From Clostridiales bacterium (GTDB taxonomy: Bacteria; Bacillota; Clostridia; Christensenellales; Aristaeellaceae): a stretch of DNA of 64,000 nucleotides. A model generated the notes under the pieces. It made no database searches. It had not been told where the DNA came from and saw only the letters and a list, made by a program, of their open reading frames with translations. Below are positions 1-8,674 of this stretch, one piece after another. Location of the stretch: NCBI GenBank assembly GCA_015056365.1, contig SVGM01000013.1, forward strand, positions 1 to 64,000, given 5' to 3'. How positions within the stretch are numbered: position 1 is the first letter of the stretch; each line of letters begins with the position of its first letter. The translations under genes and the position numbers were made by a program.

Positions 1-1966
1 CGTGCAGGGAGGAGATGATGGCCTTGATCTGCTCAACGGTCTTGCCCTGAGCGTTGGCCAGCAGAGCGATGTCTTCCTCGGTGGTGGGCACGAACTCATG
101 CAGCGGGGGATCCAGGAAGCGGATGCACACGGGCATGCCTTCCAGAGCCTCGTAGAGCTTCTCGAAGTCGGACTGCTGGTAGGGCAGGATCTTCTCCAGA
201 GCAGCCTCGCGCTCTTCGGCGGTGTCGGAGCAGATCATCTCGCGGAAAGCGGCGATACGATCGGCTTCGAAGAACATGTGCTCGGTACGGCACAGACCGA
301 TACCTTCAGCGCCCAGCTCGCGGGCCTTCTTGGCGTCGGTGGGGGTGTCGGCGTTGGTGCGGACCTTCAGGGTGCGGAACTTGTCAGCCCAGCCCATGAT
401 GGTGCCGAAGTTGCCGGAGATCTCAGCGTCCACGGTGGGGATGATGCCATCGTAGATGTTACCGGTGGAACCGTCGATGGAGATGTAATCGCCTTCAACG
501 TAGGTCTTGCCGGCCAGAGTGAACTTCTTGTTTTCTTCGTCCATGGCGATCTCGCCGCAGCCGGAAACGCAGCACTTACCCATGCCGCGGGCAACAACGG
601 CAGCGTGAGAGGTCATACCACCGCGGACGGTCAGGATGCCCTGAGCGGCCTTCATGCCGGTGATGTCTTCGGGAGAGGTCTCCAGACGAACCAGGATAAC
701 CTTCTTGCCTTCGTTCTTCCAAGCTTCGGCGTCCTCAGCAGAGAACACAACCTGACCGCAGGCAGCTCCGGGAGAAGCGCCCAGACCACGGCCAACGGGA
801 GCAGCAGCCTTCAGGGCCTTGGTGTCGAACTGGGGATGCAGCAGGGTGTCCAGGTTGCGGGGATCGATCATAGCAACGGCTTCAGCCTCGGTCTTGTGGC
901 CTTCAGCAACCAGATCAACAGCGATCTGCAGAGCGGCCTGAGCAGTGCGCTTGCCGTTACGGGTCTGCAGCATGAAGAGCTTGCCGTGTTCAACGGTGAA
1001 CTCCATGTCCTGCATGTCGTGATAGTGGTTCTCCAGGATGGAGCACACTTCCACGAACTGGTTGAAAGCTTCGGGGAACTTCTCAGCCATCTGAGCGATG
1101 GGCATGGGAGTACGCACGCCGGCCACAACGTCTTCGCCCTGAGCGTTGGTCAGGAACTCGCCCATCAGCTTCTTTTCGCCGGTGGCGGGGTCACGGGTGA
1201 AAGCAACGCCGGTGCCGCAGTCATCGCCCATGTTGCCGAAAGCCATGGCCTGAACGTTGACGGCAGTGCCCCAGGAGTAGGGGATGTCGTTGTCACGACG
1301 GTACACGTTGGCACGGGGGTTGTCCCAGGAGCGGAACACGGCCTTCACGGCGCCCATGAGCTGTTCCTTGGGATCGGAGGGGAAATCGGTGCCCAGCTTG
1401 GCCTTGTACTCGGCCTTGAACTGGCCGGCCAGAACCTTCAGGTCCTCAGCAGTCAGTTCAACGTCCAGCTTAACACCCTTTTCTTCCTTCATCTTGTCGA
1501 TGAGCTCTTCGAAGTACTTCTTGCCGACTTCCATAACAACGTCGGAGTACATCTGGATGAAGCGGCGATAGCAGTCGTAGGCCCAGCGGGGGTTGCCGGA
1601 CTTCTCAGCCATCACTTCCACAACTTCCTCGTTCAGACCCAGGTTCAGGATGGTGTCCATCATGCCGGGCATGGAAGCGCGGGCGCCGGAACGCACGGAG
1701 ACCAGCAGGGGGTTCTCCTTGTCACCGAACTTCTTGCCGGTGATCTCTTCCAGCTTGGTAACATACTCCATGATCTCAGCCTGAATATCGGCATTGATCA
1801 TGCGGCCATCTTCGTAATACTTAGTGCAGGCTTCGGTGGTGACGGTAAAGCCCTGGGGAACAGGCAGACCGATGTTGGTCATTTCGGCCAGGTTGGCGCC
1901 CTTGCCGCCCAGCAGTTCACGCATGGAACCGTTGCCTTCAGTGAACAGATAGACATACTTGTTCAT
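1..1966 (-). CDS. ppdK: pyruvate, phosphate dikinase (5' part; runs off the left edge)
   Basis: Interconverts pyruvate + ATP + phosphate and PEP + AMP + pyrophosphate in the cytoplasm; in fermentative Clostridia it serves glycolysis or gluconeogenesis. The minus strand encodes 655 residues of a family that is usually about 875 long, so the C-terminal part of the PEP/pyruvate barrel lies outside the window. The N-terminus reads MNKYVYLF..GGKGANLAEM (ATP-grasp start), RSGARASMPGMMDT follows near residue 90, and the swivelling phosphohistidine domain carries GGMTSHAAVVARGMG with the catalytic His at about residue 454. The barrel entry shows LCRTEHMFF. Start ATG at 1966-1964 follows AAAGGAGG. Transcribed from its own strong promoter, divergent from lgt. 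Confidence 0.97.
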   Translation of the reverse strand, partial: MNKYVYLFTEGNGSMRELLGGKGANLAEMTNIGLPVPQGFTVTTEACTKYYEDGRMINADIQAEIMEYVTKLEEITGKKFGDKENPLLVSVRSGARASMPGMMDTILNLGLNEEVVEVMAEKSGNPRWAYDCYRRFIQMYSDVVMEVGKKYFEELIDKMKEEKGVKLDVELTAEDLKVLAGQFKAEYKAKLGTDFPSDPKEQLMGAVKAVFRSWDNPRANVYRRDNDIPYSWGTAVNVQAMAFGNMGDDCGTGVAFTRDPATGEKKLMGEFLTNAQGEDVVAGVRTPMPIAQMAEKFPEAFNQFVEVCSILENHYHDMQDMEFTVEHGKLFMLQTRNGKRTAQAALQIAVDLVAEGHKTEAEAVAMIDPRNLDTLLHPQFDTKALKAAAPVGRGLGASPGAACGQVVFSAEDAEAWKNEGKKVILVRLETSPEDITGMKAAQGILTVRGGMTSHAAVVARGMGKCCVSGCGEIAMDEENKKFTLAGKTYVEGDYISIDGSTGNIYDGIIPTVDAEISGNFGTIMGWADKFRTLKVRTNADTPTDAKKARELGAEGIGLCRTEHMFFEADRIAAFREMICSDTAEEREAALEKILPYQQSDFEKLYEALEGMPVCIRFLDPPLHEFVPTTEEDIALLANAQGKTVEQIKAIISSLH

Positions 1967-1992
1967 TGGGGTGTTGCCTCCTTTATTGATTG

Positions 1993-2021
1993 AGGACGAT
2001 CCACTGGCGGAACCTCGTCCC
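1993..2021 (-). other. leader hairpin upstream of ppdK
   Basis: Between promoter and ribosome-binding site of ppdK the transcript can fold GGACGA with TCGTCC, extended by TTCC/GGA around a short loop. It ends about 10 bases before the AAAGGAGG. It has no T-run, so it is not a terminator; a stabilising or translational role is only a guess. No T-box or riboswitch consensus was seen. Confidence 0.35.
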
Positions 2022-2049
2022 CAATGCTCATCCTATCCTAACTTGATAA

Positions 2050-2078
2050 TTATACCTTCTCCCATGATAAATTTCAAT
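2050..2078 (-). promoter_or_regulatory. promoter of ppdK
   Basis: TTGAAA, a 17-base spacer and a perfect TATAAT on the minus strand, about 85 bases upstream of the ppdK start. Fits a housekeeping sigma-A promoter. Confidence 0.85.
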
Positions 2079-2250
2079 ATGTAATATCCCGCTTTCGCAC
2101 GAAATTCGAAGGATCATGCAAAGATGGACAGACCCATGATACCCTTAATTTGCTTTTTTTATCCATTGTTTGGTTGATTTCACTGCAGTTTGAGTGGTTT
2201 CATGGGTATGTTTACATTTTATGAACAAAATAATGACAAACCTGCTAAAC
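2079..2250. other. intergenic space between divergent ppdK and lgt promoters
   Basis: No gene is supported here; short ORFs lack ribosome-binding sites. The only structure noticed is a spaced 8-bp inverted repeat, ACCCATGA near 2133 and TCATGGGT near 2199, which could be an operator but has no known match. Confidence 0.4.
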
Positions 2251-2279
2251 TTGACGGGGCATTTGGGGCAGCCTATAAT
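2251..2279 (+). promoter_or_regulatory. promoter of lgt operon
   Basis: TTGACG, 17-base spacer, perfect TATAAT; the -10 ends 26 bases before the lgt start codon. Confidence 0.88.
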
Positions 2280-2305
2280 AGTAGAACCTGAAAGGGGCGT
2301 TTTAC

Positions 2306-3445
2306 TTGGCAATACCGTATTCTCGAACGCTGGCGTTTGGCATTCCCTGGTACAGTGTGTTGATCGTGCTTGGGGTGCTGGCAGCGGTGTTTTTGGCCCA
2401 AAAGGAAGAAAAGCGCCTGGCGCTGCCTGCCGATACAGCCATTGACCTGGCGCTGGTGGTAATCCCCTGCGGCATTGTCGGTGCCAGGCTGTACTACGTG
2501 TTTATGTCCTGGGAAAACTTTGCCGCGCATCCCATTTCGATTCTTTATGTCTGGCAGGGCGGCGTGGCGATCTACGGCGCGGTGATCGGCGGTGCGCTGG
2601 GGCTGCTGGTTTATTCGCGGATCAAAAAGCTCTCTTTTTTCACCGCAGCCGACCTGATCGCGCCAGGGCTTCTGCTGGCGCAGGCCATTGGCCGCTGGGG
2701 CAATTATTTCAATATGGAGGCCTACGGTCCCGCCATTGTGGATCAGGCCTATCAGTTTTTTCCGTTGGGTGTGCTGATCCCAGTGGCCGGTGGCTACCAG
2801 TGGCATATGGCTACGTTCTTTTATGAATCCATGTGGAATCTGCTGGGTTTCTGTGTCCTGTGGGGCATCCGGAAGCGGCAGCGCTGCCGGGGGAACGTGT
2901 TTTTGTGGTATATGCTGATCTACGGCAGCGGACGTTTCGTGATCGAGCAGCTTAGGCAGGACAGCCTGTACATTGGCAGCATCCGGGCGTCACAGTATTT
3001 GAGCCTGTTGCTGTGCGCGGTTTCTGCGGCTGTGCTGCTGCGTCGGGCATACCGTACACGCGAAAATGGCTGGCGCGGCCTCGCGTTTCCTCTGGCGCTG
3101 CTGGCAGCGGGAGCAGCCATGGCACGCTGGTTTGCAAGCGGCGCCGGCTATGGCGCAGCGCTTGCTGTGATGGGCGTTTGTGGTGTACTGGTGCTGCTGG
3201 GAGGCAGCAGGACGAAACGGCATACGATAGCTGCTGCGATGCTCTTGGTTTTGATATTGGCTCTGGACGCGGCGGGGTTGCTGAGCGCTACGGCTGCAGG
3301 CGGCGACGCTCAGTTTTCGCAGCTGCTGCACACGCTGCTGTGCAGCATGACTTTGCCTGCGCTGACAGGATGGCTGATCTGGCTTGCACCAGCTGCTGAC
3401 GTCCAAACAAAAGAGGGGGAATCACAATGCCCGTCGGAAACCTGA
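2306..3445 (+). CDS. lgt: prolipoprotein diacylglyceryl transferase with C-terminal membrane extension
   Basis: Transfers diacylglycerol from phosphatidylglycerol to the lipobox cysteine of prolipoproteins in the cytoplasmic membrane. Family marks: GGVAIYGAVIGG near residue 86, the signature GRWGNYFNMEAYG near residue 130, and SGRFVIEQLRQDSL near residue 210. At 379 residues it is about 90-100 longer than usual; the tail after residue 230 holds three or four further hydrophobic helices of unknown role. It starts with TTG at 2306, supported by GAAAGGGG upstream; no ATG fits the conserved N-terminus. It overlaps the next gene by 19 bp. A natural client in this window is the lipobox L,D-transpeptidase at 6497. 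Confidence 0.95.
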   Translation: MAIPYSRTLAFGIPWYSVLIVLGVLAAVFLAQKEEKRLALPADTAIDLALVVIPCGIVGARLYYVFMSWENFAAHPISILYVWQGGVAIYGAVIGGALGLLVYSRIKKLSFFTAADLIAPGLLLAQAIGRWGNYFNMEAYGPAIVDQAYQFFPLGVLIPVAGGYQWHMATFFYESMWNLLGFCVLWGIRKRQRCRGNVFLWYMLIYGSGRFVIEQLRQDSLYIGSIRASQYLSLLLCAVSAAVLLRRAYRTRENGWRGLAFPLALLAAGAAMARWFASGAGYGAALAVMGVCGVLVLLGGSRTKRHTIAAAMLLVLILALDAAGLLSATAAGGDAQFSQLLHTLLCSMTLPALTGWLIWLAPAADVQTKEGESQCPSET

Positions 3446-4581
3446 AAAACACACTATATGGCCTGGCCCTTCCGGTTTTGGGCAGAAAAAGCGGCTGCCG
3501 CCGGGTAGCAGGCGAGCACGAGAGCCAGGCCGCAGTCAAAAAGGCGCTGGTGAAGCACCACGTGGTGGGCGCCAGCATCCAATGCTTTGAAAAAGGCAGG
3601 CTGACCACGCAGCTGACCGCAGGGTACGCATCCCTGGAGGGAAAAAGGCCCGTGGAAGCGGATACGGTGTTCCGGACGGCGTCCATTGCCAAAATGGTCA
3701 GTGCATTGCTGGTGTTTCGTCTGCAGAGCATGGGAGCGCTGGACGTACGGGAGCCGGTGTCGGACTTCCTCGGCTATCGGGTCAGTAATCCCCATTGTCC
3801 GGATGCGCCGCTGACCCTTGGCATGCTGCTGAATCATACCTCGTCCATCGTGGATTCTCCGGCCTACTTTTCGTCCTTTACCGATGCGGTGGATCTGCGC
3901 ACATTGCTGGAAGATCCTCGTTCCTACAGCCGCAGCGTGCCGGGAATGCACTTCCGTTACAGCAATCTGGCGGCGGGCATGGTGGGCTGTATGCTGGAGA
4001 GCCGCTTTGGCATGAGCCTTGAAACGCTGATGCAAAAGGAACTGTTTTCGCCCCTGGGGATCCAGGCAACTTTCGATATCACCAAGCTGCCGCTGGAGAA
4101 GATTGCGGATAGCTATCGCGTTTTGCCCAGAGAAAAGGGCTTCAGCGCTGCGCAGCGGATGGAAAAGGCTGCGCCATTGGCAGAGCCTGATCCTCGCCGC
4201 CACTATCTGCTGGCTTCCGGCAACCTGTTCCTGACCGCTGAAATGTTGGCGCGCCTGGCGTTGGTGATTTGCGGGAGCCATCCCGGATTCATCGACGATC
4301 AATGTCTTTCGTTGATGCGTACGCCCACTGCGGACTGGCCTGAGCAGGATGTGCGGATGCGCCACAGCATGGGGCTGCTTCAATTGGAGGATCCCTCTGT
4401 GTATGCCCGTCCCCTGTGGGGCCATCAGGGCTTTGCCTATGGGGCAGTGAATGGTGTGTTTTTTGATGCGGAAGGCAACGGCTTTGCGGCGCTGAACAGC
4501 GGCGCGGCAGAAAGGCGCAGAGGGCATCTTGCCTGCGTCAATGAGGCGCTCATCGGCGCGTTGATGCCAAAGATGGAGTGA
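3427..4581 (+). CDS. serine hydrolase of the class C beta-lactamase / DD-peptidase fold
   Basis: A 384-residue beta-lactamase-family protein. The catalytic SxxK is S86-I-A-K89, the YxN equivalent is YSN in FRYSNLAAG near residue 178, and a late WGHQG motif takes the place of KTG. No signal peptide or lipobox is visible, so it may be cytoplasmic or leave by another route; members of this family include esterases and D-aminopeptidases as well as penicillin-binding proteins, so the substrate is open. It overlaps lgt upstream and recX downstream, making a three-gene operon. Confidence 0.85.
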   Translation: MPVGNLKNTLYGLALPVLGRKSGCRRVAGEHESQAAVKKALVKHHVVGASIQCFEKGRLTTQLTAGYASLEGKRPVEADTVFRTASIAKMVSALLVFRLQSMGALDVREPVSDFLGYRVSNPHCPDAPLTLGMLLNHTSSIVDSPAYFSSFTDAVDLRTLLEDPRSYSRSVPGMHFRYSNLAAGMVGCMLESRFGMSLETLMQKELFSPLGIQATFDITKLPLEKIADSYRVLPREKGFSAAQRMEKAAPLAEPDPRRHYLLASGNLFLTAEMLARLALVICGSHPGFIDDQCLSLMRTPTADWPEQDVRMRHSMGLLQLEDPSVYARPLWGHQGFAYGAVNGVFFDAEGNGFAALNSGAAERRRGHLACVNEALIGALMPKME

Positions 4582-4586
4582 TGCCA

Positions 4587-5222
4587 ATGAAACAGGATGT
4601 GGTGACCAGCGTACTTCCCGGCCCAAGGCATAGCGTTACGGTGATTATTAATGAGGAGATCCGACTGAAACTGAGCCGGGATATCTGGAGCGAACGCCCC
4701 TTGACCGAGGGGGCGGAGCTGGACTTTGCCGAATACAGCCAGTGGCTTTTGCCCAGACAGTATCCGGAGGCGTTGAACAAAGCCGTGGCAATGCTGGCGC
4801 AGCGCGCCCATGCCAGCGGCGAGATCCGGCAGAAGCTGGAACGCGCGCTGTACCTGGACGATGTAGTAGATATGGTGCTGTATAAGCTGGAAAAGGAACG
4901 CCTGCTAAATGATGAGGCATATGCCAAAGATCTGGCGCGTTCCTGTGCCCTGCGGCAGATGGGCCACGCACGGATCCGCATGGAGCTGGCACGCAAAGGG
5001 CTCAGCCGTGTGTTGATTGATCAGGCCATGGAGGAACTGTCTCAGGAGGAGGCGGACGGAGCCGCCGTACAGCTGGCCGGAAAACTTTTGCGTCGCCACA
5101 ATGGCGAGGATCCCCGCAAGGAGATGCAGAAGGTGCTTGCCGCCATGGCGCGCCGGGGGTATTCCTATGAGGACAGTCGCAAGGCCATCGAGGCGGCGAT
5201 TCAGCTGGAGGAAGAAGAATAA
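4587..5222 (+). CDS. recX: RecX-family regulator of RecA
   Basis: RecX proteins bind RecA filaments and limit recombinase activity. The 211-residue product has the typical tandem three-helix repeats: LNKAVAMLAQRAHASGEIRQ, then YKLEKERLLNDEAYAKDL, HARIRMELARKGL and a C-terminal repeat ending RRGYSYEDSRKAIEA. In-frame GTG (4578) and ATG (4581) codons overlap the previous stop, but ATG at 4587 has the best spacing from GGAG. Last gene of the lgt operon, followed by a strong hairpin. Confidence 0.88.
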   Translation: MKQDVVTSVLPGPRHSVTVIINEEIRLKLSRDIWSERPLTEGAELDFAEYSQWLLPRQYPEALNKAVAMLAQRAHASGEIRQKLERALYLDDVVDMVLYKLEKERLLNDEAYAKDLARSCALRQMGHARIRMELARKGLSRVLIDQAMEELSQEEADGAAVQLAGKLLRRHNGEDPRKEMQKVLAAMARRGYSYEDSRKAIEAAIQLEEEE

Positions 5223-5257
5223 GCAACAGCCCGCAGATCATGTCTGCGGGCTGTTGC
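5223..5257. terminator. bidirectional terminator between recX and acetyltransferase gene
   Basis: Perfect 15-bp stem (GCAACAGCCCGCAGA and its complement) with a 5-base loop between two convergent genes. The T-rich side lies on the minus strand (TTATTCTTCTT), so it ends minus-strand transcripts best. Confidence 0.8.
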
Positions 5258-5259
5258 GA

Positions 5260-5742
5260 TTAACGATGGCGGCTGCGCTGATAGGACAGGTCGTAGATCA
5301 TCCCGTTGGTGGTGGAAACAAAGCCGTTTTGTTCATAGACCGGCCTGCCCATCTCCGTTGCGGTGAGCATGATGTTGACACAGTCCCGGGAGAGGGCGTC
5401 GTCCACAATCTGGTTTACGATGGCGGTGGCAATGCCCCTTCGCCTGTATTCCGGCTCCACGTACATACTGGTGATGTAAGCGTTTTTTCCGGCCGGATTG
5501 CGCAGGGTGGGAACGGAATCGTAGTAAAAGACGATCGCCGTGCCGACGACGCGCTGATCCTCCTGCGCCAGGATCACGCAGCAGGTGTTCTCAGCATAGC
5601 TTTTGCGGAAAAACGAATAGCAGTTGTTCCTGATAAAACTGTACTGCGGGTGATCCTCAGCCAGCTGAATGAATTGCAGACGAAGATCGACCAACAGATC
5701 GATGTCTGCAGCCGTTGCCTTTCGGTAGGTGATCCCTGTCAT
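5260..5742 (-). CDS. GNAT-family N-acetyltransferase
   Basis: About 160 residues with the GNAT fold. The acetyl-CoA pyrophosphate loop is RRRGIA inside YVEPEYRRRGIATAIVNQIV, and the C-terminal strand ends near VYEQNGF. The substrate cannot be told. ATG at 5742 is chosen because GGAGG lies 13 bases upstream; a longer reading frame would start inside the preceding gene. It follows the secreted-protein gene after 8 bp, so the two are cotranscribed. Confidence 0.85.
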   Translation of the reverse strand: MTGITYRKATAADIDLLVDLRLQFIQLAEDHPQYSFIRNNCYSFFRKSYAENTCCVILAQEDQRVVGTAIVFYYDSVPTLRNPAGKNAYITSMYVEPEYRRRGIATAIVNQIVDDALSRDCVNIMLTATEMGRPVYEQNGFVSTTNGMIYDLSYQRSRHR

Positions 5743-5750
5743 GGAAAGCC

Positions 5751-6317
5751 TCACTCCTCCAGATCGCTCAGATCGTAGCACAGACGGCTGGAAAAGCTCA
5801 GATCAATGCTGCCATTTTCCGTGTAGATCTGATTCAGGCTCAGGTAGATACGAGTGTCCGGCGTAGTCCAGGATGCGCTCAGATTGCCGAACTCCTGATA
5901 GGATTCACGGCCATACTCGTCAAAGGGGTCGCTGTCCGGCTGGCCGTAGACGGCGGTCAGATCAGCCAGGGTTTGACGGAAGGCGGCGATGCAGTTGCCT
6001 TCGAAGGCGACGGAAAGGTTAATCCCGTCCAGCCGGGGCTCACGAGGGCTGTTATTGCAGGTCACGTCGAAGGTGACAAAGCCGGCGTGAATGCTGCCGA
6101 TGCCCAGCGGTACGTTTTCGAGGAATACAGAGCCTGCGCCCCCTTCCTCAGGCCATTCTTCCACCTGGGCGCCTTCGCCTGCTGCCTGCGTCACTTCGTC
6201 AAGCTGCATACCAAAGCGAACGCCGAAAGGGAGCTGGATGGTACTCTCTTCCGCTACGCCTGTCTGGCACAGACACAGCGCCAAGAGAATCATTAAAATC
6301 AAACCGAGTTTCTTCAT
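5751..6317 (-). CDS. secreted protein of unknown function
   Basis: 188 residues. The N-terminus MKKLGLILMILLALCLC..GVAEE is a classical signal peptide, probably cut after VA near residue 22; no clear lipobox. The mature part is acidic, with FGVRFGMQLDEVTQAAG resembling the opening of small bacterial periplasmic or spore-associated domains that begin with a GMS/GMT-like motif. No catalytic motif is visible. Strong GGAGGG before the ATG. First gene of a two-gene operon with an acetyltransferase. Confidence 0.75.
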   Translation of the reverse strand: MKKLGLILMILLALCLCQTGVAEESTIQLPFGVRFGMQLDEVTQAAGEGAQVEEWPEEGGAGSVFLENVPLGIGSIHAGFVTFDVTCNNSPREPRLDGINLSVAFEGNCIAAFRQTLADLTAVYGQPDSDPFDEYGRESYQEFGNLSASWTTPDTRIYLSLNQIYTENGSIDLSFSSRLCYDLSDLEE

Positions 6318-6334
6318 CAGAAAAGTCCCTCCTG

Positions 6335-6361
6335 CGCCGTCGTTTTAAGACGGCGTTTTTG
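6335..6361 (+). terminator. hairpin with T-run reading rightwards
   Basis: CGCCGTC, 7-base loop, GACGGCG, then TTTTTGT on the plus strand. It sits just upstream of the minus-strand secreted-protein gene and could stop rightward readthrough before the transpeptidase-spoIIIA operon. Confidence 0.6.
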
Positions 6362-6437
6362 TGTACTGCTATTTTTCGACGATACGCATCCGGTTTCCTT
6401 GTGGAGCGCAGCGGTTGTTACAACCATTTCATGGGTT

Positions 6438-6466
6438 GCATATCGGGCAGCATGGACTCATATGGT
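6438..6466 (+). promoter_or_regulatory. candidate sigma-E (mother-cell) promoter
   Basis: GCATATC, 14 bases, CATATGGT. This resembles the Bacillus sigma-E pattern (KMATATT, about 14 bases, CATACAAT). No good sigma-A promoter was seen in this gap. The first gene starts 30 bases downstream. The motif match is partial, so this is a suggestion supported by the sporulation operon that follows. Confidence 0.5.
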
Positions 6467-6496
6467 TAGGAGAAAGCAAACCGGGGCGGTGGAGAG

Positions 6497-7216
6497 ATGA
6501 AACTGGAGAGATGGACACGGGCATGGACGCGGCTGGCGTGCATGTGCCTGATTGCCGGCCTGCTGACGGGCTGTACAGCCATCGCCCAGAAGGAAGGGGC
6601 GCAGGATGCGGACGCCATTCGAGCCAATGTGCCGCAGGGAGAGTGGATTTTGATCAGCATTCATCAGAAATCGCTAACGCTGTATCGGGGAACCAAGGTG
6701 CAAAAGCGCTATGTGATTGCTACCGGTACCAAGGATACGCCTACGCCCATCGGTACCTTCGTCATCAATCACCGCTTTGCCGGTGAGTTGGGTGGCTTCG
6801 GCACTCGATTTCTGGGGCTGAACGTTCCCTGGGGACAGTTTGGCATCCATGGCACCAACAAGCCGCAAAGCATCGGCAGCAACGCCAGTCACGGTTGCAT
6901 CCGGATGTATGTGCAGGATTCCGAGGATCTCTACGCCCGCGTGCCCAACGGCGCCAAGGTGGTCATTGAAGGCGGCCCCTACGGCCTGCTGGATAACCGG
7001 CTGGTGGAACTGCATCCTGGAGACCGAAGCAGCCATGTGGCAGCGTTGCAGGGGCGGCTAAGGGCCCTTGGGTATTATTACGGGAATCCGGACGGCATTT
7101 ATGGAGCCGGTACGGTGCAGGCGGTACGCGCAGCCAGGAAAGCCCTGGGGCTTGCCGCCAGCGACAGTGCAGACAGCGCTTTTTACCAGGCCATCGGGCT
7201 GATTTTGTTTGAATGA
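6497..7216 (+). CDS. lipoprotein L,D-transpeptidase (YkuD) with peptidoglycan-binding domain
   Basis: L,D-transpeptidases make or modify cross-links in peptidoglycan outside the membrane. The 239-residue product has a lipoprotein signal (LLTG|C26), a YkuD domain at about 48-158 with IHGT and the catalytic motif SHGCIRM (Cys134), and a short PG_binding_1-like domain at about 175-235 (VAALQGRLRALGYYYG..DGIYG). Its stop codon is overlapped by the spoIIIAA reading frame, so it is probably the first gene of the spoIIIA transcript. That suggests a role in the forespore envelope or cortex, which is inference. Preceded by GGAGAG. Confidence 0.92.
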   Translation: MKLERWTRAWTRLACMCLIAGLLTGCTAIAQKEGAQDADAIRANVPQGEWILISIHQKSLTLYRGTKVQKRYVIATGTKDTPTPIGTFVINHRFAGELGGFGTRFLGLNVPWGQFGIHGTNKPQSIGSNASHGCIRMYVQDSEDLYARVPNGAKVVIEGGPYGLLDNRLVELHPGDRSSHVAALQGRLRALGYYYGNPDGIYGAGTVQAVRAARKALGLAASDSADSAFYQAIGLILFE

Positions 7217-7230
7217 AGGGAGTGGATGGT

Positions 7231-8136
7231 TTGCAGTACCGGGAAGCCATGGAGGAATTGGCCCATTGTCTGCCCAGAAACGTGGGCAGGGTACTGATTC
7301 AGCAGCCGGAAGGAAGCGTACGGGAGATTCGCATCCGGGCAGGTCAGAAAACGGCGGTGCATACCAGCGAAGGTGTCAGGAAATGTATGGGTGAACCGGC
7401 GCCGCATCAGGTGCAGCAGATCGCAGAGGCCCTTTGCGAGCACGCGCTGTATGCCCGCGCGGAGGAACAGCGAAGCGGCTTTGTGACCCTTCGGGGCGGA
7501 CATCGCATGGGACTGTGCGGGCGGGTTCTGCTGCAAGGGCAGAGCGTTCGGGCACTGCGGGAGATCAGCTCGCTGTGCATCCGCGTAGCAGGGCAGTGGC
7601 GCGGGGCTGCGGACAGGCTGATGCCGCATCTGACCGATGCAAACGGCCGGGTCAACAGTCTTTTGATCATCGGGCTGCCCGGTACGGGCAAAACCACCAT
7701 GTTGCGGGACGCCTGCCGGAGGCTGTCGGAGATGGGCTGTCGGGTAGGCGTGGTGGACGAGCGGAGCGAGATCGCCGCCATGAGCGGGGGAGAGGCTCAG
7801 ATGGATGTGGGTCCCAATACAGACGTGCTGGACGGCTGCTGTAAGGAAGCTGGACTGCGCTGGATGCTGCGCGCCATGTGTCCGGATGTGCTGGTAACCG
7901 ATGAACTGGGCGGTGCGTGTGATGCACAGGCAGTGATGGAAGCCGTCAACGCCGGGGTCAGCGTGATCAGTACCCTGCATGGCAGGGACATTCAGAAGGC
8001 TGCTGGCCGCGGCACCCTTGCCCATCTGGTACAAAACCGTGCGTTTGACCGTTATGTGCTGCTGACGGAGGATGCGGTTGGCTGTGTGGGCACGGTGTAT
8101 GACGAGCAGCTCAGGCAGATGGAGAGCACATTTTGA
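7231..8136 (+). CDS. spoIIIAA: stage III sporulation protein AA, ATPase of the SpoIIIA-SpoIIQ channel
   Basis: SpoIIIAA is the cytoplasmic secretion-type ATPase of the mother-cell SpoIIIA complex needed for forespore development. The protein (about 300 residues) has Walker A GLPGTGKTT, a following VGVVDERSEIAAM block, VLVTDELGG (Walker B) and a late STLHG motif, all typical. The start is uncertain: ATG at 7213 overlaps the previous stop but has no ribosome-binding site, while TTG at 7231 sits 8 bases after AAGGGAG. First of eight spo genes in standard order. Confidence 0.95.
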   Translation: MQYREAMEELAHCLPRNVGRVLIQQPEGSVREIRIRAGQKTAVHTSEGVRKCMGEPAPHQVQQIAEALCEHALYARAEEQRSGFVTLRGGHRMGLCGRVLLQGQSVRALREISSLCIRVAGQWRGAADRLMPHLTDANGRVNSLLIIGLPGTGKTTMLRDACRRLSEMGCRVGVVDERSEIAAMSGGEAQMDVGPNTDVLDGCCKEAGLRWMLRAMCPDVLVTDELGGACDAQAVMEAVNAGVSVISTLHGRDIQKAAGRGTLAHLVQNRAFDRYVLLTEDAVGCVGTVYDEQLRQMESTF

Positions 8137-8651
8137 TGGCGGGGGCGGTTGGAGCGCTGCTGTGTACAGCGGCAGGAACAGCGCTGGGTATGGCTCTTCG
8201 GGAACGATGGCTGGCGCGGCTTTCGTTGGTCGAACAGACACAGGACATGCTGGCGCGGCTCAGACTGATGCTGACGCAGGAGCGAATGGGCATGTGCGAA
8301 GTGCTCGGCGAGTGTGCCGGGGAAGGTAAAGATGGAATGCCTGCGCGCTTTATAGAAACGGCGCGCCTGATTCGCAGCGAGCCGCTGATGGATTTGCATG
8401 CGGCGTATGCACAGGCAGCGGAGAAAATTCGTGTTGCAGGAGAAAGCAAAGCAGAAAAAAAGGTTGTAGAACAGCTTTTTAGCGAAATGGGCGTGGGTAC
8501 GGCGGCCATGCGGGAGCAGGCTGTGGCCGCCTGTTTGCGCCGCCTGAAGCCGATCGCGCAGGAAGCTGCGCGCAAGGCGGAGCTGGGCAGCAGGCTGTGC
8601 GTTCAGCTGGGACTGCTGGGCGGAGTGATGCTGGGAATTGTTCTGTGGTAA
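8136..8651 (+). CDS. spoIIIAB: stage III sporulation protein AB
   Basis: About 170 residues with an N-terminal hydrophobic segment, a long helical region (RLRLMLTQERMGMCEVL) and a C-terminal membrane segment (LGLLGGVMLGIVLW), as expected for SpoIIIAB, which has a fold like the type II secretion protein GspF. ATG at 8136 overlaps the spoIIIAA stop; a TTG three bases earlier is also in frame. GGAGAG lies upstream. Confidence 0.92.
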   Translation: MAGAVGALLCTAAGTALGMALRERWLARLSLVEQTQDMLARLRLMLTQERMGMCEVLGECAGEGKDGMPARFIETARLIRSEPLMDLHAAYAQAAEKIRVAGESKAEKKVVEQLFSEMGVGTAAMREQAVAACLRRLKPIAQEAARKAELGSRLCVQLGLLGGVMLGIVLW

Positions 8652-8674
8652 CGAAATCAAAGGAGCGAGGGCAT

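Noticed and set aside
2..1993. 663-codon ORF on the plus strand opposite ppdK
   Set aside because: It is the antisense shadow of a long, GC-rich, highly expressed gene; the protein is low-complexity Gly/His/Leu/Val-rich and unlike any family, while the minus strand gives clear PPDK motifs.
1967..2049. T-box or other riboswitch in the ppdK leader
   Set aside because: Only one short hairpin is present; no T-box sequence or antiterminator and no T-run.
4597..4626. Long minus-strand ORF opposite the serine hydrolase (3454-4626)
   Set aside because: Shadow ORF; the plus strand has SxxK and YSN motifs and operon-style overlaps.
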